Assembly (NCBI GenBank): GCA_006228005.1
Contig: VDHG01000019.1
Coordinates: 1-34,763, forward strand
Length of the DNA stretch: 34,763 nucleotides
Reading direction: 5' to 3'
Source of the DNA: Testudinibacter crocodili
GTDB taxonomy: Bacteria; Pseudomonadota; Gammaproteobacteria; Enterobacterales; Pasteurellaceae
Below are positions 7,270-15,175 of the stretch, in pieces; positions within the stretch are counted from its first letter, which is position 1, and each line of letters starts with the position of its first letter. The notes beneath the pieces are model-generated. The model was not told the DNA's origin. It did no database searches and worked only from the letters and a program-made list of their open reading frames with translations. The translations under genes were made by a program, and so were the position numbers.

Positions 7270-7974
7270 ATGAACGAGAAAAATTGGGTGATTGAAACCC
7301 GACATTTGGTCAAACGCTTCGGACAAGTGACCGCACTTGACAATATTAATATTCGAATTGCCGCCGGCGAATTTGTGGCGATTATGGGGGCTTCCGGTTC
7401 CGGCAAAACCACTTTAATGAATATTCTCACCTGCTTAGATACCGCCAGTGACGGCAAGGTAATTCTCGACGGTGTTGATGCCGCCAAGCTGAACGAAGAG
7501 CAACGGCAACGCTTTCGTGCCGAAAAAATCGGTTTGGTGTTTCAGCAGTTTCATTTAATTCCCTATCTGACCGCACTTGAAAATGTGATGTTGGCACAAC
7601 ACTATCACAGCGTCACCGATGAACCATCGGCAACAGCGGTGCTGAATCAAGTCGGCTTAGCGCATCGAATCAACCATCTGCCCAGCCAACTCTCTGGCGG
7701 CGAGCAGCAACGGGTTTGTATCGCGCGCGCTTTGGTCAACCGTCCGCCGGTAATTTTCGCCGATGAACCAACCGGCAACTTGGACGAAACTAACGAACGC
7801 TTGATTTTGCAGCTGTTGACTGAGCTGAATCAACAAGGACGTACCATTGTGATGGTCACCCACAATCCGGAATTAGGCAAGCTGGCACACCGCACTATTT
7901 TCCTACAACACGGCAAATTTTTACACGAAGAGCAACACATAAAGCAACCATTAAACATTAAAGGCAATTTATGA
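7270..7974 (+). CDS. ABC transporter ATP-binding protein (LolD/MacB type) of the iron operon
   Basis: A 234-residue cytoplasmic ATPase with all ABC motifs: Walker A GASGSGKT (40-47), Q-loop FQQFHLIP (91-98), signature LSGGEQQR (141-148), Walker [13 protein letters not shown] with catalytic Glu166, and H-loop MVTHN (His198). The DEPTGNLD form and length match the LolD/MacB/FtsE group that pairs with FtsX-like permeases, consistent with the two permeases upstream. The start has AAGGA nine bases upstream. Its stop overlaps the start of the TlpA-like gene (ATGA at 7971-7974), showing translational coupling. It should power the complex of the two preceding permeases. The substrate is unknown. Confidence 0.93.
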   Translation: MNEKNWVIETRHLVKRFGQVTALDNINIRIAAGEFVAIMGASGSGKTTLMNILTCLDTASDGKVILDGVDAAKLNEEQRQRFRAEKIGLVFQQFHLIPYLTALENVMLAQHYHSVTDEPSATAVLNQVGLAHRINHLPSQLSGGEQQRVCIARALVNRPPVIFADEPTGNLDETNERLILQLLTELNQQGRTIVMVTHNPELGKLAHRTIFLQHGKFLHEEQHIKQPLNIKGNL

Positions 7975-8450
7975 AATCACTACTCAACACGCTTACATTC
8001 AGTTTGGCATGTCTATTATTAAGTGCCTGCGAACCACAATCGGCAACGCTCGGCAAACCTGCACCGGAGCTCGCGACATTCAGCCTCAATGGAGAAACCG
8101 TGAAACTGGAAAATGTGATCAAGCAAAAGCCGTTGTTTATCACCTTTTGGTCAGAAAGCTGCGGTGGTTGTATTGCCGAAATGCTAGAATTGCAACGCTT
8201 ACAACAAGCGCAACCGGATAAACTGGATTTTCTGGCGATCAATATCGACGGAAAAGATGCCGACACTGCTGCTGTTGCTAAACAGCGTGGCATTACCTTA
8301 CCCGTTGTGAAAGATCAACTGGGGATTACCGCTGAACGCTATCAAGTGGTCGGCACCCCAACGTCCTTTCTAATCGCCACCAATGGCGTGTTGCAACAAC
8401 GCATGGAAGGCTTTGATCACGAACGGGTTAGTGCGCTGTTTGGAAACTAG
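7971..8450 (+). CDS. TlpA/ResA-like thiol-disulfide lipoprotein of the iron operon
   Basis: A 159-residue thioredoxin-fold protein facing the periplasm. The N-terminus is a lipoprotein signal with lipobox LLSAC (Cys20), so the mature protein should be lipid-anchored. The redox motif is SCGGC (Cys64, Cys67) and the cis-proline is GTPTS (Pro130), as in TlpA/ResA/CcmG-type reductases. Its gene overlaps the ATPase by four bases. E. coli fet and Campylobacter p19 loci end with two thioredoxin-like genes; here one is present and a cytochrome c follows. Likely roles are keeping the Cys pairs of the DUF2318 protein reduced, or preparing the CxxCH of the neighbouring cytochrome for haem attachment; neither can be decided from sequence. 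Confidence 0.88.
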   Translation: MKSLLNTLTFSLACLLLSACEPQSATLGKPAPELATFSLNGETVKLENVIKQKPLFITFWSESCGGCIAEMLELQRLQQAQPDKLDFLAINIDGKDADTAAVAKQRGITLPVVKDQLGITAERYQVVGTPTSFLIATNGVLQQRMEGFDHERVSALFGN

Positions 8451-8496
8451 GATCGGTTGATGTTTATTTATAATTTGAGCTATAAGATTTATTTTG

Positions 8497-8829
8497 ATGA
8501 AGGTTACTAAAGTGCGGTTTACTTTTAAACATTTATGTTCGTTTATTCTTGCGTTACTGACGGCGCAAAGTGCGATTGCTGACGCCGACATCGCCAAAGG
8601 CAAACGCCAATATCAACAGCTGTGTGCCATGTGTCACGGTCGCAATGCCGATAAACAAGCACTCAACAGCTCCGCCATCATCGCCGGACTGCCTGCGACA
8701 GAGATTGCCAGCGCACTGCACAAACGCAAAAATGGCGAAATCGACGGCGGCGGCAACACAGTGAAAGCCCGTTTAACTGAACAGGATATGCAAAATCTAG
8801 CGGCGTATATTGAAACCTTAGGAAAATAA
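8497..8829 (+). CDS. Small periplasmic c-type cytochrome
   Basis: A 110-residue protein with a signal peptide (cleavage after SAIA near residue 28) and one haem-attachment motif CAMCH (43-47), ending in the class I cytochrome c helix (LTEQDMQNLAAYIETLG). The methionine that usually lies shortly before that helix, in the GGGNTVKARL segment, is missing; the only late Met is inside the helix (98), so the distal haem ligand is unclear. A TTG at 8494 is in frame, but ATG 8497 is the natural start. The gene is 46 bases after the TlpA-like gene and 15 before the racemase, same strand. An uptake sequence falls inside its signal-peptide codons. A role as electron acceptor or donor for the iron system is inferred from position only. 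Confidence 0.85.
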   Translation: MKVTKVRFTFKHLCSFILALLTAQSAIADADIAKGKRQYQQLCAMCHGRNADKQALNSSAIIAGLPATEIASALHKRKNGEIDGGGNTVKARLTEQDMQNLAAYIETLGK

Positions 8830-8844
8830 CCGCAGGAGAATGTT

Positions 8845-9537
8845 ATGCAAAAAATCGGGATTATCGGCGGCATGAGCCCTGAAAGCACTTTACTCTACTA
8901 CTCGCAAATCAATCGCAGCATCAACCAGCGCTTAGGCAAAAACCACAGTGCTGATCTGCTATTACACAGCGTTGATTTTGAAACGATTGTCCAGTTACAA
9001 AAAAACAATCAATGGGAACAGGCTGGAGAAATATTGGCAGCAAGTGCGGTAATATTAGAAAACATGGGCGCACAAGCCATTATTTTAGCGACAAACACGA
9101 TGCACAAAGTTGCCGAGCAGATTCAAACCGCCTGTCAAATCCCATTACTGCATATCATTGATAGCACCGCACTTGCAATTCGACAAGCCGGATTGACTAA
9201 AATCGCCCTACTCGGCACACGTTTTACTATGAGCGATGGTTTTTATGATGATCGGATTAAAAAATTCGGTATTCAATTGGTCGTGCCAAATGATGAACAA
9301 CAAACAGAAATTCATCGCATTATTTTTGATGAATTATGCTTAAACCAAATAAATCGCACTTCACGCGACTATTATCTGAATGTTATTCACGATCTTAAAA
9401 CACAAGGCGCACAAGGGGTGATCCTCGGCTGCACTGAAATCTGCCTGCTGATCAATGCAGAAAACTCCCTACTCCCCATTTTCGACAGCACCGCACTACA
9501 TACCCAAGCCGCAGTTGATTTTATTTTGGGAGAATAA
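8845..9537 (+). CDS. Amino acid racemase of the aspartate/glutamate superfamily (YgeA/L-DER type)
   Basis: A 230-residue cytoplasmic racemase beginning KIGIIGGMSPEST, the hallmark of the PLP-independent Asp/Glu racemase superfamily. The two catalytic positions are Thr83 (ATNTMH) and Cys196 (GCTEI). This Thr/Cys pair, instead of two cysteines, matches E. coli YgeA, reported as a broad-specificity racemase with Thr83 and Cys197. It may therefore make D-amino acids from several L-amino acids; the substrate is not predictable. The start has a strong AGGAGA site. It lies 15 bases after the cytochrome and before a terminator, so it may be the last gene of the iron operon transcript, although its function gives no reason for the link. 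Confidence 0.87.
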   Translation: MQKIGIIGGMSPESTLLYYSQINRSINQRLGKNHSADLLLHSVDFETIVQLQKNNQWEQAGEILAASAVILENMGAQAIILATNTMHKVAEQIQTACQIPLLHIIDSTALAIRQAGLTKIALLGTRFTMSDGFYDDRIKKFGIQLVVPNDEQQTEIHRIIFDELCLNQINRTSRDYYLNVIHDLKTQGAQGVILGCTEICLLINAENSLLPIFDSTALHTQAAVDFILGE

Positions 9538-9544
9538 CAATTAC

Positions 9545-9585
9545 ACAAAGTGCAGTTCGACATTGACCGCACTTTGTATTTTTTA
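9545..9585 (+). terminator. Terminator made of an inverted pair of uptake sequences
   Basis: ACAAAGTGCAGT (9545-9556) and the complementary GACCGCACTTTGT (9565-9577) form a stem with one mismatch, followed by ATTTTTTA. The left arm is a one-mismatch uptake sequence and the right arm a perfect one. Inverted uptake-sequence pairs serving as terminators are well known in Haemophilus. It ends the racemase, and possibly the whole iron operon. Confidence 0.8.
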
Positions 9586-9969
9586 TCAGGTAGCTGGGTT
9601 TAGTAATTGAATTCCGTATTGTGGAATTTTTTCGTCAGCAGTAATAAAAATTAAACCTTCAGCTTGTGCTTGCGCTATCAGCATTCTATCAAAGGGATCG
9701 TTATGATAAGCAGGCAGTTTTCCTGCTTGCTCAGCATGGAAATGTGTAATATTTAATTTTTCGAACTCTTCCTCAACAATGACTTCAAAAATAGTTTCAG
9801 GCAAAGGCAATAGTCCTTTCTGCATTTTAATGGCGATTTCCCAGATACTGGCGGCACTGAGATAAACCTGGCTATTACTAATCAGTTCTCTACTTCGTGG
9901 TCCTAATCTGGGCGAATCCTGCAACCACCAAATTAAAACATGGGTATCTAACAAAAATCGTTTCATCAT
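9586..9969 (-). CDS. PIN-domain toxin (VapC-like) of a type II toxin-antitoxin pair
   Basis: A 127-residue PIN-domain protein, a predicted Mg-dependent endoribonuclease toxin. It begins KRFLLDTHVLIWW, with the acidic residues expected for the active site: Asp8, Glu44 (IWEIAIK), Asp91/Asp94 (HNDPFDRML) and Asp112 (TADEK). The HNDPFDRMLIAQA stretch is characteristic of the Phd-partnered PIN group. Translation may begin at either of two consecutive ATGs (9969 or 9966). The antitoxin gene ends 19 bases upstream, with a 13-bp tandem duplication in between. The stop lies at the edge of the convergent racemase terminator. All catalytic residues are present, so it looks intact. The RNA target is unknown. 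Confidence 0.88.
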   Translation of the reverse strand: MMKRFLLDTHVLIWWLQDSPRLGPRSRELISNSQVYLSAASIWEIAIKMQKGLLPLPETIFEVIVEEEFEKLNITHFHAEQAGKLPAYHNDPFDRMLIAQAQAEGLIFITADEKIPQYGIQLLNPAT

Positions 9970-9975
9970 CTCTGC

Positions 9976-10001
9976 TCAAAGTCCCTGTTCAAAGTCCCTG
10001 T
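9976..10001 (-). repeat. 13-bp tandem duplication at the antitoxin/toxin junction
   Basis: TCAAAGTCCCTGT is repeated at 9976-9988 and 9989-10001, with a further partial TCAAA at 10002-10006. On the minus strand the first copy encodes the last antitoxin residues and stop; the second repeats that sequence, including an in-frame-looking TGA, in the gap before the toxin. Confidence 0.9.
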
Positions 10002-10222
10002 TCAAAAAGTGCGGTTAGTTCAGTATCTTCTTGCAGCAATACATCATCAGCCAAGGTGATTTTTCCTTTTAACGCCCCCGGATGACGTATTTTTTTTGTC
10101 GGTATGGCAACCATTTTTACCAATGGTGTGCCGGCTTTAGCAATAATCACCTCTTCACCACTAAGCGCAGATTGGATTAATTGGCTTAGATTACTTTTTG
10201 CTTCATGAATATTAATTTGCAT
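9989..10222 (-). CDS. Phd/YefM-family antitoxin
   Basis: A 77-residue antitoxin beginning MQINIHEAKSNLSQLI, the DNA-binding N-terminus of the Phd/YefM family, followed by EEVIIAKAGTPLVKMVAI, also typical. The C-terminal tail (LLQEDTELTALFEQGL) would neutralise the PIN toxin. I start at 10222 because GGAGGGGGAG lies just upstream. A longer open frame from 10306 exists, but its extra residues are only a repeated Trp-Ala-Asn translation of a 9-bp DNA repeat. Antitoxin before toxin in one operon is the normal order, and the complex usually represses its own promoter, which should lie at or upstream of the repeat tract. An uptake sequence (10007-10015) lies inside the gene. Confidence 0.88.
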   Translation of the reverse strand: MQINIHEAKSNLSQLIQSALSGEEVIIAKAGTPLVKMVAIPTKKIRHPGALKGKITLADDVLLQEDTELTALFEQGL

Positions 10223-10243
10223 TATCTCCCCCTCCAATATCGG

Positions 10244-10297
10244 GTTAGCCCAGTTAGCCCAGTTAGCCCAGTTAGCCCAGTTAGCCCAGTTAGCCCA
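10244..10297 (-). repeat. Six tandem copies of a 9-bp repeat in the toxin-antitoxin leader
   Basis: GTTAGCCCA is repeated six times without error from 10244 to 10297. On the coding (minus) strand this is TGGGCTAAC, ending about 20 bases before the antitoxin start codon. Perfect identity suggests recent expansion. Copy number could change by slipped-strand replication and alter the leader or promoter spacing, without shifting frame since the unit is 9 bp. Confidence 0.95.
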
Positions 10298-10380
10298 GTA
10301 AAGCAATTTTTAAACTGAAATGCAAGCAAAAGTACAAAAATCAAACAACATATACCGCAAAACCGCACTTTCAAGTCTCA

Positions 10381-11598
10381 CTAAACATACGCCGATCTTT
10401 TAAGCCATACCATTAACCAAATCAGTAGCGTAAACCCGGTGGCAAGCAGGTAAACACTGGTGTAGCCACCGAAGCTGACGATCCGCAGTGCGCTAAAACC
10501 CGCCAGATAAGCGCCCAATAATACGATGGTATATTGTAGTGAAGTGTCTAGCGTTACCAGTTTGGAATCTGCTTTATCCATCAACATTGTCAGGATAATC
10601 GGTAGCATAAAACTGTATGCCACACTCAGCAGTACAATCGGCAACACAATTAAATGTTGATCAAGACGGATCAACTGCTCGCTAAAACAGAACATAGCAA
10701 CCAGCAAAATTTGTATCAGTAAAATGGTATTGATGACCTGAAAACGTTGATACTTTTGTAAAAAATAGCCGGATAACGGCAGAATAACAATACAGATCAA
10801 CGGAATAATAATGGCCAGTAGCAAGCCGATGTTTTGTGGCTGCCAGCCCAATTCATTCAGGCGTGGAATAAACGTGGTCGCCACTAATGCGCTGGGAATA
10901 CAGGAGAAAAACAGTAATATTAACCAATGATAACCAACATTTGGGCGTTGCCAAAACTTGATAAAACGTTTAAACAGAAAACAGAACCGCACTTTTTCAG
11001 CCTGCTCACTATTTCCTGCCATTTCAGTATAAAATAGCAGTTGTAAACCAAATAATAGGGACAGTACCACCATCAAGCTGATCGCCGAATGCCAGCCAAG
11101 ATGTTGATATAGAAACAGAGCCAGTCCGCCGCCGATCATTTTTCCGATTCGGGCGCCAGCAACTTGAATTGCGCCCCCATAACCACGTTTTTTAAATGGC
11201 AATAATGAGCAGGTTAAGCCTAATGTCGCACAGCTAAAAAATAGGCTCATCAAGCTAAATACTGCGCATACCAACAATAGTGCGATAAAATGTTGCTGTG
11301 GCTGGATAAAATATAAACTGGTAAAACTCAGTAGCATCACAAAATTAGACAGAAACAGCCAGCTTTTAAAATGTCCGAAACGTTTAAACGAAAAGCGTTC
11401 GATCAGCGGCGAAATAATACAAGCGGCGGCTTCAATGCCTGCCAGCATGTAGATCCAACTTAATTGATTAAGCGTGAAGCCCTGATCTTTCAACATGGTT
11501 ATCAAGGCGATCAGATAAAAGCCGATAATACTGGTTTTAAAGGTGGCACTACTGATCAACAGTGCCCAATCCTGCAACGTTAAGGTTCGCTGTTCCAT
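10381..11598 (-). CDS. MFS transporter of the siderophore-uptake cluster (YbtX/RhtX-like)
   Basis: A 405-residue major facilitator superfamily protein with about 12 hydrophobic helices and charged loops, last gene of a tightly packed four-gene set (3 bases after the upstream ABC gene). YbtX, FptX and RhtX-type MFS proteins occupy the same position beside YbtPQ-type transporters and TonB receptors and move siderophores or related compounds across the inner membrane. I place it there from the context plus general MFS features; no motif proves the substrate. Export of a siderophore or of the emptied ligand is an alternative. An uptake sequence lies inside (10986-10994). Confidence 0.8.
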   Translation of the reverse strand: MEQRTLTLQDWALLISSATFKTSIIGFYLIALITMLKDQGFTLNQLSWIYMLAGIEAAACIISPLIERFSFKRFGHFKSWLFLSNFVMLLSFTSLYFIQPQQHFIALLLVCAVFSLMSLFFSCATLGLTCSLLPFKKRGYGGAIQVAGARIGKMIGGGLALFLYQHLGWHSAISLMVVLSLLFGLQLLFYTEMAGNSEQAEKVRFCFLFKRFIKFWQRPNVGYHWLILLFFSCIPSALVATTFIPRLNELGWQPQNIGLLLAIIIPLICIVILPLSGYFLQKYQRFQVINTILLIQILLVAMFCFSEQLIRLDQHLIVLPIVLLSVAYSFMLPIILTMLMDKADSKLVTLDTSLQYTIVLLGAYLAGFSALRIVSFGGYTSVYLLATGFTLLIWLMVWLKRSAYV

Positions 11599-11601
11599 TG
11601 T

Positions 11602-13389
11602 TTATGCTCGTTCTGCTGTCATTTCAGCCTGTTGTTGATAACGCCAAAACTCTGCATAGCGCCCGTTGATTTGCAATAAGTGCGAATGTGTTCCCTGCTC
11701 ACTGATCTGTCCGTTATGCAATACGGAAATTTGATGTGCACCGACCACGGTGGATAAGCGGTGAGCAATCACCAAAATTGTTCTGTTTTTCACCAATTTG
11801 TCCAGTGCCTTTTGCACTGCCAATTCATTGTGAGTATCCAGTGCCGCAGTCGGTTCATCCAAAATCAGAATCGGTGCATCTTTCAAAATTGCCCTTGCAA
11901 TTGCCAAACGCTGTTTTTCGCCACCGGACAGGTTGCTGCCGATATCGGCTATCGGTGTTTGATATCCCAGTGGTAAACGTTGGATAAAATCATGACATTG
12001 CGCCTGTTTGGCAGCCGCAATCACCGTTTCGTCGTCGGCATCGGGTTTTGCCATGCGGATATTATTGAGAATCGTATCCTGAAACAGATACACATCTTGA
12101 AACACTACTGAAATCATACTCATCAATTGTGCTTGGCTTAATTGACGAATGTCAACACCGCCAATACTAATCGTGCCGCTAGCGGGATCGGCGTAGCGCA
12201 GTAATAGCCGCAGCAAGGTGGTTTTGCCGCAACCGCTGCTACCGACAAAGGCATTGAAACTGTTTGGCGCAATCTGCAAGTTGATATTTTTTAATACCTT
12301 TTCCGGCTGATTCGGGTAGGCAAAGCTGACATTGTGGTAAATAATATGATGCTTATCCGGCAGCACCGCACTTTCACTCTCTTCCAGTTCCGGCAGCTGC
12401 ATCATCGCATCTAGTTTTTCACAACTAATGACAAAAATTTCCAGTAATGAGGTCATCTGTACAAAAAAATTCAGCACATCGGCGGCTCTGGCGATCATCA
12501 CCATCACCGTTGCCAACAACAACCAACTGGCTGTGCCGTTACCGGTCCAAATCAAACCGAAAATCAGAATAATCAACAAGCTGATTTGTACGGTTGCAGT
12601 GATAATTAAGTTGGGAATCTCGCCTTTTTTAGTGCCGATCCGCTGGATCACTGCTACATCTTGCGCCACTTGGTCAAAACGACTGATTTTATCATGCAGT
12701 TGTGCGGTCGATTTCAGCACCTCTAAGCCCTGAATAAACTCCACCGCTTCACCTTTTAAACGTTCATTAGCTTCCGCCAGAATGCTGAAACCACGCCGAA
12801 ATGCCTTGCGCCGCCATAAATACAGTGGAATCGTCAGCGGAAAAACAATCAAAATCACCATGCCGAAGCGCCAGTCGAAAAACAGCAAGGCAAGTGCGGT
12901 CGCCAGTGGGATCGTGATGGCATAAATAATCGTGGTCATTAGGGTGAAAGCATAGGCGGCGGCTTCATTCACACTCTGCACCAACACTGAATTCAGCTCC
13001 CCTGAACGGAAATCACTCAAGATCGCCAGCGGCACTTTGCGCAATTTATCACCCAACAACGAGCGCAATTGATACACCGCCAAGTTGGCATAACCTTTGG
13101 TATCATAGCCGTCGGCAACCATTCTTAAGCCGATACTCAAGACTAATAACAGCAACACCACTGCGGTATAAAATTGAATTTGAGGCGTATTATCCTGCTC
13201 CATCGCACTAAATAACGGATATAACAGTGCAATACTGATACCAAAAACGAGCGCTGATAGTGCCGACAAGATCAGACAAACGGTCAATTTCCCTTTCTGG
13301 CTGCCTGCCATTTGCAATAAGTGGCTGTAGGTTAAGTACAGCCCTTTAGTATGTTGTGTGGCTTGATTAAAATAAGTTTGTGGCGTCAT
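11602..13389 (-). CDS. ABC half-transporter, membrane-ATPase fusion (YbtQ/IrtB-like), second of pair
   Basis: A 595-residue protein with an N-terminal six-helix ABC exporter-type membrane domain (about 35-320) fused to an ATPase domain: Walker A GSSGCGKTT (383-391), signature LSGGEKQR (487-494), Walker B ILILDEPTAALD and H-loop IAHRLS. Start ATG 13389 is chosen because it overlaps the stop of the partner gene (ATGA, 13386-13389) and follows GGAAAA; the upstream extension to 13473 lies wholly inside the partner gene. Two such half-transporters in tandem behind a TonB receptor match YbtP/YbtQ and IrtA/IrtB, which have an exporter fold yet import ferric siderophores. Import of a ferric siderophore is inferred from that likeness. 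Confidence 0.88.
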   Translation of the reverse strand: MTPQTYFNQATQHTKGLYLTYSHLLQMAGSQKGKLTVCLILSALSALVFGISIALLYPLFSAMEQDNTPQIQFYTAVVLLLLVLSIGLRMVADGYDTKGYANLAVYQLRSLLGDKLRKVPLAILSDFRSGELNSVLVQSVNEAAAYAFTLMTTIIYAITIPLATALALLFFDWRFGMVILIVFPLTIPLYLWRRKAFRRGFSILAEANERLKGEAVEFIQGLEVLKSTAQLHDKISRFDQVAQDVAVIQRIGTKKGEIPNLIITATVQISLLIILIFGLIWTGNGTASWLLLATVMVMIARAADVLNFFVQMTSLLEIFVISCEKLDAMMQLPELEESESAVLPDKHHIIYHNVSFAYPNQPEKVLKNINLQIAPNSFNAFVGSSGCGKTTLLRLLLRYADPASGTISIGGVDIRQLSQAQLMSMISVVFQDVYLFQDTILNNIRMAKPDADDETVIAAAKQAQCHDFIQRLPLGYQTPIADIGSNLSGGEKQRLAIARAILKDAPILILDEPTAALDTHNELAVQKALDKLVKNRTILVIAHRLSTVVGAHQISVLHNGQISEQGTHSHLLQINGRYAEFWRYQQQAEMTAERA

Positions 13390-15173
13390 AGGTTTTCCGT
13401 AGCTGATAAAATGGTGGCAGATGAAGCTTGTGCAGGCAATGACCAAGCGCGTGCTTGTTGATACTCTTGCCATAAAGTGCGGTATGCCGAAGCGCTTTTC
13501 AGCAAATCATGATGATTACCTTGCGCAATAATTCTACCGTGTTCCATATATAGGATTTGATCGGCTGAGGTTATCGAAGATAATCGGTGAGCAATCATAA
13601 TCACGGTTTTATTACGCATTAACTCGTTAAACACCTGCACCAGATTGGCTTCATTTTTAGCATCAGAAAATGCTGTCGGCTCATCCAAAATTAAAATCGG
13701 GCGGTTTTGCAAAAAGGCTCTGGCTATGGTCAATCGTTGTTTTTGCCCACCAGAAAGCAACTGCCCTCGCTCACCGACCGGGGTTTGATATTGCTGTGGC
13801 AAGCTCATAATAAAATCGTGAATATGGGCTTTTTTTGCCGCGTCAATAATGGCTTGCGGTTCAACATTATCCAGTCCGTAGCTGATATTTTCCGCAATCG
13901 AACAAGAAAACAGAAAATTATCCTGAAACACCACCGAACATTGAGTCATCAAATCGTGCGGGTTAATCTGCCTAATATCAATGCCGCCCAGCTTGATACT
14001 GCCGGAACTCACATCCCAAAAACGCAGTAGTAAGTTGATTAAGGTCGTTTTTCCTGAGCCGGAAGCACCGATAATCGCGGTAAAACTCTGTTCGGGAATC
14101 TTCAAATCCAGGTGTTTTAGCACGGCTTCATCTTGTGCTGTATAACTAAAGCTGACCTGATCAAACTCAATATCATAGCGGCTTGGTTTTTGTGGGTTTG
14201 GGCTGATTGGCAAGGTTGACATATTTTCCAGCTCGTTAATCCGCTCGATTGCCGCTCTGGATTTTTCCAGCAGATTAAATAAGCCCATATACGGATGCAT
14301 GGTTTCAATCAATCCCGCAGCCAAAATCAAAAAAGCAAACAGACTGAACAACGACAGCAGTGCTAGGCTATGCAGATAAACCCCGATAGTAATCAAAAAG
14401 ATCATCATCGGCATTGGGGTAAACAAACTCCGCGCCAAGCGAGTGGCAAAGCCGACTCTTTTCAGCCAGTTAACCATCACCGCATTAAAACGGTTAAGTG
14501 CGGTTTTAAAACGCCCGTAGGAGCTGTTGCCGGCATCAAACGTGCGGATCGTACTCATGCCCTGTACATATTCGATAATCGCACCGTTGATGCTCGCCAA
14601 GGCTTCACCATATTGGCGACGAAACAATTTTCCGCGTGAAAACAACACGTTCAACAGCAACATCATCAATAACGCAAAACCCAAAACCATCAAGCCCAAG
14701 CGCCAATCCAACACCAGTAATGCTGCCAAAACGAAAATCGGTGTGGTATAAGCTTCCGCCTTTAACGGCGGGGCATCGGCAACAAAAGCATGCAACTCAC
14801 GCACATCGTCCAACAACACTTTTGCCAATGCGCCAGAGCCGATTGACCGCACTTTGCCGAGTGGCAACTCGCTGATCTTGCGAGATAAACGTTGGCGCAG
14901 CAATTTTTCCAATTGAAAAGCGGCATAATGCGATTGATCATGTGCCTTGATTTTCAAGGTGTAATACACAATCGTCTGCCCCAATAACAGCAACAGCCAG
15001 CCAAACGGAAAACCGCTGTTATGTGCCGCAAGATAAACCACCTGAATCATCACCAGCCAAATGCTTAACTTCAGCAGTTGGGCGAGAGATGCCAATCCCA
15101 TTGACCAGCGTAATTGAGCGGCAACCGGTCGGCAAATCTGTGCCTGCCCAGTTTCTTTAATCCCAATGCCCAT
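13386..15173 (-). CDS. ABC half-transporter, membrane-ATPase fusion (YbtP/IrtA-like), first of pair
   Basis: A 595-residue half-transporter with membrane helices over about 25-300 and an ATPase domain: Walker [10 protein letters not shown] (369-377), signature LSGGQKQR (473-480), catalytic Glu498 in LILDEPTAFSDAKNE, and IAHRLS. The FSDAKNE D-loop resembles the DEATAFADPENEA form I recall from YbtP/YbtQ rather than the usual AALD, supporting the YbtPQ assignment. It starts 2 bases after the TonB receptor stop, within a continuous transcription unit, and overlaps its partner by 4 bases. It should form a heterodimer with the next gene. Two uptake sequences lie inside. Confidence 0.88.
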   Translation of the reverse strand: MGIGIKETGQAQICRPVAAQLRWSMGLASLAQLLKLSIWLVMIQVVYLAAHNSGFPFGWLLLLLGQTIVYYTLKIKAHDQSHYAAFQLEKLLRQRLSRKISELPLGKVRSIGSGALAKVLLDDVRELHAFVADAPPLKAEAYTTPIFVLAALLVLDWRLGLMVLGFALLMMLLLNVLFSRGKLFRRQYGEALASINGAIIEYVQGMSTIRTFDAGNSSYGRFKTALNRFNAVMVNWLKRVGFATRLARSLFTPMPMMIFLITIGVYLHSLALLSLFSLFAFLILAAGLIETMHPYMGLFNLLEKSRAAIERINELENMSTLPISPNPQKPSRYDIEFDQVSFSYTAQDEAVLKHLDLKIPEQSFTAIIGASGSGKTTLINLLLRFWDVSSGSIKLGGIDIRQINPHDLMTQCSVVFQDNFLFSCSIAENISYGLDNVEPQAIIDAAKKAHIHDFIMSLPQQYQTPVGERGQLLSGGQKQRLTIARAFLQNRPILILDEPTAFSDAKNEANLVQVFNELMRNKTVIMIAHRLSSITSADQILYMEHGRIIAQGNHHDLLKSASAYRTLWQEYQQARAWSLPAQASSATILSATENL

Positions 15174-15175
15174 GG

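Noticed and set aside
10244-10297. CRISPR array
   Set aside because: The units are 9 bp and contiguous, with no spacers and no cas genes.
10223-10306. N-terminal Trp-Ala-Asn repeat extension of the antitoxin
   Set aside because: It is the translation of the 9-bp repeat upstream of a strong ribosome site at the real start (10222).
13390-13473. Longer start for the second ABC half-transporter
   Set aside because: The extra 28 residues lie inside the upstream gene and have no conserved sequence; the ATGA overlap gives a better start.
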